A stretch of DNA of 15,414 nt from DTQF01 sp038874185 (GTDB lineage Archaea > Micrarchaeota > Micrarchaeia > CABMEP01): positions 1-15,414 of the forward strand of contig JAVZCX010000019.1 of NCBI GenBank assembly GCA_038874185.1. The letters run 5' to 3'. Shown piece by piece: positions 6,517-12,399 of this stretch (positions are counted from its first letter, which is position 1; each line of letters starts with the position of its first letter). A model generated the notes under the pieces. It was not told the DNA's origin and searched no databases. It saw nothing but the letters and a program-made list of their open reading frames with translations. Made by a program: the position numbers and the translations under genes.

Positions 6517-6564
6517 TTCGTTATTCGATATCTATTTTCAATAGCTAACTTATATACACCAAAA

Positions 6565-6574
6565 AATATAAATA
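6565..6574 (+). promoter_or_regulatory. TATA box of the helical hypothetical gene
   Basis: AATATAAATA centred about 26 nt before the ATG at 6596, with no Shine-Dalgarno between; predicts a leaderless mRNA. Confidence 0.55.
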
Positions 6575-6595
6575 TAATCTCATTATATTATTATC

Positions 6596-7084
6596 ATGGA
6601 TAATTTGAAAAATCAAAGGCTAAATGTAGAAATCAAATCCAATCTCAAAAAATCAATTTCCGATCTGACAAATGAAACAGAACCATTCATAGAAAAATCC
6701 ATAGAACAGCATTCAGATTCTATTTTTTTAGAAAACGCCAGACGTTTTGTAGATCTGATTTTAATTTCGAAAGGAGACATAAAGCTAATCGAGAAAGAGT
6801 TTCCAGTGACTTCATTCGCAATAGAGTTCATTGAAAAGGCCAAGACGATATGCAGAAAGAAACAGCTTTTATTCCAAGAGAAGGTACTTAATACTGTGAA
6901 AGATTCAATCTATACTTCTAGAAAGTTAAGCTTATTACAGGCGACAGTAATATTCTTTATGAATGATCTTATATTTCTTAATGAAAAAGGGGAACTAGAA
7001 GAAGACGAATCTGCTGAGTTGCAGGATTATTTCAATGAATTAAAAATAAACTTTAAGGCTGATTATAAAGAAGGGGAGTGGTGA
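6596..7084 (+). CDS. helical soluble protein, unknown function
   Basis: This is 162 residues with no family I recognise. It has no signal peptide or membrane helix and a mixed charged composition, with the pattern of a mainly alpha-helical protein. Helices are likely at 30-60, 62-88, 88-130 and 138-155, and the C-terminus is acidic. There is one Cys (87) and no visible catalytic motif. The start at 6596 is set by the TATA box 26 nt upstream and by the lack of any earlier in-frame ATG. It is transcribed divergently from the PrsW protease. The 145-nt gap to the next gene holds another TATA-like box (about 7100-7108), so it is probably transcribed alone. It could be a lineage-specific protein. 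Confidence 0.65.
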   Translation: MDNLKNQRLNVEIKSNLKKSISDLTNETEPFIEKSIEQHSDSIFLENARRFVDLILISKGDIKLIEKEFPVTSFAIEFIEKAKTICRKKQLLFQEKVLNTVKDSIYTSRKLSLLQATVIFFMNDLIFLNEKGELEEDESAELQDYFNELKINFKADYKEGEW

Positions 7085-7229
7085 TTTTCTAAATATTACA
7101 TTTTTATATATCGCATCTGGCAATTGTATATAACTGTAATAAAAATCTGCACATGTAAATTTCTAATTCTTTTCTCTTAAATCTATAGTAGACAACGATT
7201 ATTACATTTCATTTTGGTATGGTGTTTTC

Positions 7230-7841
7230 ATGGCAATTTTTGTTTTGACAGGTACGCCCGGAACAGGAAAGTCTTCTGTCGCAAACTATTTTGCGAAAAA
7301 GGGATTCATAATTATAGACTTAAATAAGCTGGTAAATGAAAGACATCTTTGGCATGGTAAGGAAAAAGGCAGCAAGGTTGTAGATATTTATTCTCTCAAA
7401 AAAGAAACTGCGAAAGAAATATCTCGCATTAAAAAGATATTGAAATCCGAAACTCTTCAAAAATCAAAGACTAATAAGCAAAATATTATAGTCGAAGGCC
7501 ATCTAGCATGCGAATTCCAATTGCCAGCGGATGCAGTTATAATACTCAGGACTAGACCAGATATGCTCATTAAAAGGTTAAAGGGAAGAGGATATCCAAG
7601 GCATAAAATAAGCGAAAACGTCCAGGTTGAGATGGTTGATTACTGTACTAGCAAGTCTGAAGAAAATTACAACTGCCCTATTTACGAAGTGGATTCATCA
7701 GGTTCGCTTAGAGCCACAATAAGCAAATTGAATAAGATAATGCAGGGCTATCCAAAAAAAGCTAAAAAAATCAAGAAAAAGTCAATAAATTGGTCAAGAT
7801 ATGCGTTTAATAATAAAGTTGCAAAATATCTATTCGAATGA
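7230..7841 (+). CDS. AK6/Fap7-type adenylate kinase-like NTPase
   Basis: This is 203 residues. The P-loop G-T-P-G-T-G-K-S is at residues 8-15, followed by the short NMP-binding region and D30 of the I-I-D-L strand. V-E-G-H at 88-91 replaces the usual adenylate kinase core strand motif and is typical of the AK6 group. L-R-T-R-P (106-110) and the compact lid with R-G-Y-P-R-x-K-I-x-E-N (119-130) complete the domain. Family members (human AK6, yeast Fap7, archaeal homologues) have adenylate kinase/ATPase activity and help mature the small ribosomal subunit with uS11. A basic C-terminal tail (174-185), then N-W near 187-188, may bind rRNA. GGTG at 7221-7224 serves as ribosome-binding site. The fold and family are firm; the ribosome role is from family knowledge. 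Confidence 0.87.
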   Translation: MAIFVLTGTPGTGKSSVANYFAKKGFIIIDLNKLVNERHLWHGKEKGSKVVDIYSLKKETAKEISRIKKILKSETLQKSKTNKQNIIVEGHLACEFQLPADAVIILRTRPDMLIKRLKGRGYPRHKISENVQVEMVDYCTSKSEENYNCPIYEVDSSGSLRATISKLNKIMQGYPKKAKKIKKKSINWSRYAFNNKVAKYLFE

Positions 7842-7893
7842 GAGCTATTGGAAAAGGTTTAAAATCTCACTTCGTATTATATCTAGTGATGCA

Positions 7894-8340
7894 ATGGAAA
7901 GGAGTCGCAAAGGTCAGATAGCATTCGAAACGATACTTATCGTTGGTTTCATATTTCTTCTTCTTATTCCACTTGTTTTCGTATTATTCAACCGATCAAT
8001 CTCCATTCAAGATGAACTCGCTACGATTCAAGCTTCAAGAGCATTGTTCACTTTGTCCTCTGCAGTTGATTCCGTTGGTGTGTTAGGTCCTAACAACAGC
8101 ATAGTTGTAGAGGTAATATTTCCAAACAACATAAAAAACCTGTCCATAGGCAAAGACAGCAATAGAGAGATATCAGCTGTCTTATCAACTTCTCTTGGAG
8201 ACCTCCACATAGTTAAGATGACTGAATTTAACATCTCAACAAGTTCTGACTTTCCAGAAGGATCGATAAAGTCAGGAAGATACAGATTTCATATAACATA
8301 TTCAGAAGCTGAAAAAGAAGTAAAAATCAGTTTAGAATGA
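7894..8340 (+). CDS. pilin-like protein with class III signal peptide
   Basis: This is 148 residues. The N-terminus R-K-G|Q-I-A-F-E followed by a hydrophobic helix (about 13-32) is a class III archaeal signal peptide: cleavage after G7 gives Q8 at +1 and E12 at +5. Processing would be by a FlaK/PibD-type prepilin peptidase. The rest is a beta-rich extracellular domain with several N-x-S/T sites. The ATG at 7894 is chosen because it puts the short basic leader right before the cleavage motif; an ATG 93 nt upstream would overlap the kinase gene and add an unlikely leader. GTGAT lies just upstream (7886-7890) and a TTTAAAAT box is at about 7858-7865. The subunit type (major pilin, minor pilin or adhesin) cannot be told. 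Confidence 0.8.
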   Translation: MERSRKGQIAFETILIVGFIFLLLIPLVFVLFNRSISIQDELATIQASRALFTLSSAVDSVGVLGPNNSIVVEVIFPNNIKNLSIGKDSNREISAVLSTSLGDLHIVKMTEFNISTSSDFPEGSIKSGRYRFHITYSEAEKEVKISLE

Positions 8341-8377
8341 AATAAACTAAAAAGAGATAAAAAAACCAAATCTAATT

Positions 8378-9520
8378 TTATTCCTTCTCAGGTTTACCTG
8401 GATAAAGGTCTCCTTCCTGAATCTGTATAGATATGCTCCTCAATTTTCCGAAACCACTTTTTTTACCCTTTACCTTATCTTTTTCTTGTTTTATCTTTCT
8501 GTCTGCCTCCCTAAGCATGTCTTTAAGCACTGCAAATAACTTCCAGCCATATGAGCTTACTTCAAATGTTTTCTTGCCAGTTACTAACATTTTCATTGTG
8601 TATTTGTGTCTCCTCCCTTCAGGAGAGTGCTTCTTTATATTTAATCTTATGAATTCAATCGGCATTATCTGTTCGCATGCCTTTGCAAATTCATTCACTT
8701 CGGAGTATATATCTGGCTTGTATTCTTTGTCTTCATCATCAAGCCCGATTATCTCTATTACAGTTTGATGTTTTGGCACTGCACTCTTTATTATGTCAAC
8801 AGCAGTTATTATTCCTGTTTTTTCATCACCATCTACAACAAGCGATGATAAGTTATATTTTTTCATGAGTTTAGCGGCTTCTCTTAGAGATGCAGATGGA
8901 ATCGTTTTTATCAATTTTGGTGAAGAACCAATCACACTCTGAATTAGAATTGAGCGTGTTTTTTCCTTTTCTCTTCCCATCGGAACCTTGCTCTTTACCT
9001 TCTGTATAAGCGGGAGTATATCGATGCTGCTTACTACTGCAATTGGTTTTGCATTATCTGTGATTACTATATGGTGCATTCCTGTTTTTCTCATCAGGGA
9101 CGCTGCTTTGGATACGTTCTCTTTAACATCCATCTTTTCAACAGGCATGTTCATTACATCTTCTACTTTTAATGGGGGAATCTTGTCTTCTTCTATCAGC
9201 TCCTCCAATATGTCAATGTTCTTTATAAGACCAATTATTGAATCCCCATCAACAATTGGAAGTTCTCTGTATCCCTCTATGAACATCGATATTTTCTTTT
9301 CCAATGAATCTCCTTCCTTTACTAACGGCGCCCTCCATGCGTATTTTTCAACCTTTGCATCTGGCGAATATTGTATTGTTCTAAGTGTTTTATCAGATAT
9401 AATTCCGATGTATTTTCCATTCTTTTGTATTACCAAAGTTGTAGCGCCTTGCTCAATCAGCTTCGCAGCCTTTGCCATTGTTTCTGCAGAATCCAGTATC
9501 GTAGCTGGTCTTATAATCAT
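8378..9520 (-). CDS. four CBS domains fused to an HPF-like domain
   Basis: This is 380 residues. Four CBS motifs occur at about 1-50, 62-112, 118-172 and 195-250, giving two Bateman modules of the kind that bind adenine nucleotides. A C-terminal domain (about 253-350) has the strand-helix-strand-strand-strand-helix order and basic residues (K296, K297, R303, R304, K306) of ribosome hibernation factors of the HPF/sigma-54 modulation family. A 30-residue tail follows. The inference is a cytoplasmic factor that links energy state to ribosome binding or dormancy. GAGGTGA lies 5 nt before the ATG. It is the second gene of a leftward pair, 25 nt after the small beta-rich protein, and converges on the pilin-like gene. 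CBS assignment is firm; the HPF assignment is moderate. Confidence 0.85.
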   Translation of the reverse strand: MIIRPATILDSAETMAKAAKLIEQGATTLVIQKNGKYIGIISDKTLRTIQYSPDAKVEKYAWRAPLVKEGDSLEKKISMFIEGYRELPIVDGDSIIGLIKNIDILEELIEEDKIPPLKVEDVMNMPVEKMDVKENVSKAASLMRKTGMHHIVITDNAKPIAVVSSIDILPLIQKVKSKVPMGREKEKTRSILIQSVIGSSPKLIKTIPSASLREAAKLMKKYNLSSLVVDGDEKTGIITAVDIIKSAVPKHQTVIEIIGLDDEDKEYKPDIYSEVNEFAKACEQIMPIEFIRLNIKKHSPEGRRHKYTMKMLVTGKKTFEVSSYGWKLFAVLKDMLREADRKIKQEKDKVKGKKSGFGKLRSISIQIQEGDLYPGKPEKE

Positions 9521-9545
9521 ACTTTCACCTCAGATTAGAATAATA

Positions 9546-9818
9546 TCATTTCCTTTTTATAAATGATTTAAGTAAAAAGAAATTACTGTCAGATAGTATG
9601 CAGTCTATCTCGTTTTTTATTCCCACTGTATCGTAGATTATGATCTTTGCCTTGACCTTTCCAAGTTCCTTCCTCTCCACTATTATTGCGTCGTAAAGGT
9701 AACTGATGGGTACAGTAAGTTTTAGATCTTTATGCCTTACGCTTATGTTTTCCTCGTCGGCTACAATCTCTCCAGAGGGAGTTCCGAACACATCTGAAAA
9801 AATAGGTATTTTTACCAT
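9546..9818 (-). CDS. small beta-rich protein, unknown function
   Basis: This is 90 residues with alternating hydrophobic strands: 19-34, 43-50, 56-63 and 68-74. A C-terminal helix, N-F-F-L-L-K-S-F-I, ends the protein. There is no signal peptide, membrane helix or catalytic motif. The strand pattern with a final helix resembles a PH/GRAM-like or PRC-barrel-like fold, but I do not recognise the family. It is the first gene of a leftward pair with the CBS-HPF protein (25-nt gap), so the two may act together. It starts from a TATA box 26 nt upstream with no Shine-Dalgarno. That box appears to be shared with the divergent pilin gene. Confident as a gene, not in function. Confidence 0.7.
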   Translation of the reverse strand: MVKIPIFSDVFGTPSGEIVADEENISVRHKDLKLTVPISYLYDAIIVERKELGKVKAKIIIYDTVGIKNEIDCILSDSNFFLLKSFIKRK

Positions 9819-9838
9819 ATTTCTTTTTTGTTGCGAAC

Positions 9839-9850
9839 TATTTAAAAATT
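9839..9850. promoter_or_regulatory. single TATA box midway between two divergent leaderless genes
   Basis: TATTTAAAAATT is centred near 9844, exactly 26 nt from both the leftward ATG (9818) and the rightward ATG (9870). There is no second TATA-like box correctly spaced for either gene. The upstream flank on the rightward reading (GCGAAC) is the better BRE; on the leftward reading the flank is TAGTATAA. Confidence 0.6.
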
Positions 9851-9869
9851 ATACTATCAACATATTTTT

Positions 9870-10379
9870 ATGGAAAGATTAAAGCATTTAAGATTTTCAA
9901 AGGGTCAGGCAGCAACAGAATTCTTAGTTACATATGGGTGGGCGATATTGCTAGTGCTTGTAATAATGGCTATACTTTATTCATCAATATTCAAGCCAGA
10001 ATTTTACGTAGCTGAGAGATGCGATATAGGTCCAGGAATAACTTGTGACATGTTTTATCTGAACAAAACTGCAGCCGGACTGAATCTTACAGTTTATGCC
10101 CATAACTCAATGGGATTTGACATTAACATCACTGGGTTGAATTTTACTTTAGAAGACAGGGTTAATAATCAGAAATATACTAAATTTGTTACCCTAACTA
10201 ATTCAATAAAGGATAGAGAATCATTTAATGCAAGCGTGCTGTTTAACATAAACAATCTAGATAGTGTGACTCCTGGAACTCTTTATTCAGTATACTTCAC
10301 AATAAATTTCAAGAATAACGAGATAAGCTTTCCTCCAGAGCACGTGACAGCTGGGATAATAAACGTAAGAGTATCCTAA
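9870..10379 (+). CDS. archaeal pilin with class III signal peptide
   Basis: This is 169 residues. S-K-G|Q-A-A-T-E-F-L at 10-19 is a textbook class III signal peptide: cleavage after G12, Q13 at +1, E17 at +5. It is followed by the Y-G-W-A-I-L-L-V helix typical of pilins in many archaea, DPANN lineages included. The secreted part has C51 and C59, a likely disulfide near the membrane end, and many N-x-S/T sites compatible with N-glycosylation. It is a likely subunit of a type IV-like pilus; no assembly ATPase or platform gene is in the window. Transcription is leaderless from the shared TATA at 9839-9850. A T7 run after the stop is the likely terminator. Confidence 0.88.
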   Translation: MERLKHLRFSKGQAATEFLVTYGWAILLVLVIMAILYSSIFKPEFYVAERCDIGPGITCDMFYLNKTAAGLNLTVYAHNSMGFDINITGLNFTLEDRVNNQKYTKFVTLTNSIKDRESFNASVLFNINNLDSVTPGTLYSVYFTINFKNNEISFPPEHVTAGIINVRVS

Positions 10380-10380
10380 T

Positions 10381-10403
10381 GTTTTTTTATTTAGTTGATC
10401 TTT
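10381..10403 (+). terminator. T-rich terminator after the pilin gene
   Basis: A T7 run (10382-10388) and a further T4 run follow the pilin stop, without a hairpin. Confidence 0.4.
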
Positions 10404-10426
10404 TCAGATTAGCAGTGTGATTTATA

Positions 10427-11245
10427 ATGAGAATACCAATCGCCGCAGGCACATTTTATCCAAGTGACAAATCAATTCTGAAAGAAATATGCAAAAGCAT
10501 GTTAAATTCCAAGGTAGAGAATTTCAATTCTGTTTCTGCTCTGTTTGTTCCAAACGGTAGATTTGATGATTTCAAGGATATGTATATTCAGGCATATGCG
10601 CATCTTCTGAACATTCCTGAATCAACTAGCTTTGTTTTTATTTCAGACAATAAGATGAAAAGAGGAAAGCCAGTCTCCATTTCAAATGAAGACTGGTTCA
10701 CATCTTTAGGAAAGGTTGCATACGATAAGGATCTGGGGGAGCAAATAAAAAAGCATTCATCATTTGCTGAATTTGACAATTCCGCGCATTCGTTTGAATA
10801 CTCTATAGAGACACAGCTTCCATTTATTCAATCCATAATCAACAATCCTAAAATGGTTGCGATATCAATTTCAACATCAAATGAATCTGTTGTTAAAGAC
10901 CTTGTAAATTCAATCCAAACCTCTGCCAATACACTAAATAAAAATATAGTTCTAATCGCTACTTGTCAGATGCTTAGATGCAGATCATCACAAGAAGCAG
11001 AATCAAAGACGAGGGAAGTTATAGATATTATAAATAGCTGCGATGAATATTCAGAAAAAAAGGAAAGTTTATTGGTTAATTATTTTTTAAATCATGAATG
11101 TGTAGCAAACCCAACAGTTTTTTTAGTTCCATTGATGTATTCTATTAAAAACAACTTTAGACCAAGAATCTTATCGCAGAAAGCAATCAAGACAGGAGTA
11201 AAGGAGGAAATCGAAGTATATCTGTCTATTGCGTATGTAAAATGA
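10427..11245 (+). CDS. MEMO/AmmeMemoRadiSam-B family protein lacking the signature histidines
   Basis: This is 272 residues, the usual family length. Family marks are R-I-P-I-A-A-G-T-F-Y-P at 2-12 and E-Y-S-I-E-T-Q-L-P-F at 124-133. Conserved metal or active-site positions have changed. The usual P-H-A-G is P42-N43-G44-R45, the N-H of the G-P-N-H motif is D74-N75, the usual E-H-S is E124-Y125-S126, and the S/T-D-x-x-H motif is replaced around T179-C180. C225 may match the conserved late Cys. It is probably a catalytically altered or non-catalytic member. MEMO genes often sit beside mevalonate-pathway genes in archaea, and here the next gene is IDI-2 (18-nt gap). GTGAT at 10416-10420 precedes the ATG. 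The biochemical role of archaeal MEMO is unsettled. Confidence 0.85.
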   Translation: MRIPIAAGTFYPSDKSILKEICKSMLNSKVENFNSVSALFVPNGRFDDFKDMYIQAYAHLLNIPESTSFVFISDNKMKRGKPVSISNEDWFTSLGKVAYDKDLGEQIKKHSSFAEFDNSAHSFEYSIETQLPFIQSIINNPKMVAISISTSNESVVKDLVNSIQTSANTLNKNIVLIATCQMLRCRSSQEAESKTREVIDIINSCDEYSEKKESLLVNYFLNHECVANPTVFLVPLMYSIKNNFRPRILSQKAIKTGVKEEIEVYLSIAYVK

Positions 11246-11254
11246 TGGAATAAA

Positions 11255-11260
11255 GGTGAT
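11255..11260 (+). promoter_or_regulatory. Shine-Dalgarno GGTGAT that points to an ACG start for IDI-2
   Basis: GGTGAT ends 3 nt before ACG at 11264, the spacing seen at other Shine-Dalgarno starts in this window. It is about 45 nt from the first in-frame ATG (11306), too far to serve it. Confidence 0.65.
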
Positions 11261-11263
11261 TTT

Positions 11264-12277
11264 ACGTCTATAGAGAAAAGAAAATTAGACCATATATCAA
11301 TTGCAATGAAACAAGATATTTCATATTCAACAATCTCAGCTGGTTTCGATGATGTAGTTATTCCACATGATTCTCTTCCAGAGATCAGTTTTGAGGAAGC
11401 AGATTCAGGTATTCATTTCTTGAAGAAAGATGTTTCAGCACCCATAATGATTGATGCAATCACAGGCGGTTTCAAGGGTGCAGAAAAAATTAATCAATGT
11501 CTTGCAGAGGCTGCAGAAAAAGAAGGAATTATTTTTGCATTGGGATCGCAGAGAGCAATGATTGAAAATCCAGACTTGGCTTACACATACAAGGTAAGGA
11601 AAGTTGCTCCAACAATACCTATAATCGGAAACATCGGTATTGCAAACGTCAATAAGCAGATCATAAGTAGGCTTGATTCTGCATTGAAGGAAGTTGATGC
11701 AGATGCATTGGCAATCCATCTGAATCCGCTTCAAGAGGCAATACAGAGCGAAGGCGATTCAGATTTTAGAGGCAAGTTAGATATTATAAACGAAGTTTGC
11801 GATAGTATAAGTATTCCAGTTATTATTAAAGAAGTCGGACATGGAATGTCGGAAGAGACTCTTAAAAAAATAGGAAAGACAAAGGCAGAGTTCATAAATG
11901 TTGCTGGTGCGGGCGGCACATCCTGGACAAAAATTGAAAATTTAAGAAACAAAGAAGCAGTTCGATCTTTTAATGAAGATGGAGTTCCAACTGTGGTTTC
12001 TTTAATAAATGCAAAAAGATTGACAAAAAAGAGACTCATTGCTTCTGGAGGGATAAGAAGCGGAATAGATGTTGCTAAATCATTATGCCTCGGTGCAGAA
12101 GTGGGTGCTGCTGCATTGCCATTCTTGAAGGCATACAAAGAAAATAGGATACAATCTTTAATAAAAAGTTGGAAACATGAACTAAAGATATTTATGTTCA
12201 CTCGTGGAATACGTAATATAAGTGATTTTAAAAAATTGAAGCCAAAGATAATAGGAAAGACAAAAGATCTTCTATAA
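11264..12277 (+). CDS. fni: type 2 isopentenyl diphosphate delta-isomerase, probable ACG start
   Basis: This FMN- and NADPH-dependent enzyme interconverts IPP and DMAPP for archaeal lipid synthesis, in the cytoplasm. Core motifs are clear: S-A-P-I-M-I-D-A-I-T-G-G, L-G-S-Q-R, H-L-N-P-L-Q-E, I-K-E-V-G-H-G, G-A-G-G-T-S-W and A-S-G-G-I-R-S-G. In-frame codons before the ATG at 11306 encode S-I-E-K-R-K-L-D-H-I-S-I-A, the expected N-terminus, whose R-K-x-x-H cluster contacts substrate and FMN in known structures. The frame is closed by TGA at 11243 and has no ATG, GTG or TTG before 11306. ACG at 11264, 3 nt after GGTGAT, is the best start and gives 337 residues, close to other archaeal IDI-2. It is probably co-transcribed with the MEMO-like gene. 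Function is firm; the start codon is inferred. Confidence 0.9.
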   Translation, partial: TSIEKRKLDHISIAMKQDISYSTISAGFDDVVIPHDSLPEISFEEADSGIHFLKKDVSAPIMIDAITGGFKGAEKINQCLAEAAEKEGIIFALGSQRAMIENPDLAYTYKVRKVAPTIPIIGNIGIANVNKQIISRLDSALKEVDADALAIHLNPLQEAIQSEGDSDFRGKLDIINEVCDSISIPVIIKEVGHGMSEETLKKIGKTKAEFINVAGAGGTSWTKIENLRNKEAVRSFNEDGVPTVVSLINAKRLTKKRLIASGGIRSGIDVAKSLCLGAEVGAAALPFLKAYKENRIQSLIKSWKHELKIFMFTRGIRNISDFKKLKPKIIGKTKDLL

Positions 12278-12304
12278 TATAGGTATTTCTATACTGCCTA
12301 AATA

Positions 12305-12346
12305 TGCTAAAAACGCAATTCCTGCCTTATTGTGCTAAAAACACAA
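12305..12346 (+). repeat. tandem 14-bp direct repeat upstream of the GluRS promoter
   Basis: TGCTAAAAACGCAA (12305-12318) and TGCTAAAAACACAA (12333-12346) differ at one base and are 28 bp apart, close to three helical turns. They end 26 bp before the TATA box at 12372. This is a plausible pair of regulator sites. Confidence 0.45.
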
Positions 12347-12371
12347 AAGTTATATTTCTATACGAAGAATT

Positions 12372-12379
12372 ATTTATAT
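12372..12379 (+). promoter_or_regulatory. TATA box of the GluRS gene
   Basis: TTTATATC centred 25 nt before the ATG at 12400, predicting a leaderless or nearly leaderless start. It also argues against the in-frame ATG at 12304. Confidence 0.55.
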
Positions 12380-12399
12380 CATGTTTTTTAAGTGATTTT

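Noticed and set aside
7085..7229. Possible small RNA or short gene between the helical protein and the AK6-like kinase
   Set aside because: There is a TATA-like box near 7100-7108 but no convincing structure or open frame; it may simply give the kinase a leader of about 100 nt.
8988..9566. Long rightward open frame opposite the CBS-HPF gene
   Set aside because: It is fully antisense to a gene with clear CBS motifs, has no promoter or ribosome-binding site, and its product is a low-complexity Ser/Ile/Phe-rich shadow.
11731..12201. Leftward open frame of 156 codons opposite IDI-2
   Set aside because: It is antisense to conserved IDI-2 motifs with no start signals; the composition is that of a shadow frame.
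12304..12399. 33-codon N-terminal extension of GluRS
   Set aside because: It crosses the TATA box and the direct repeats, and the residues do not resemble the family N-terminus.
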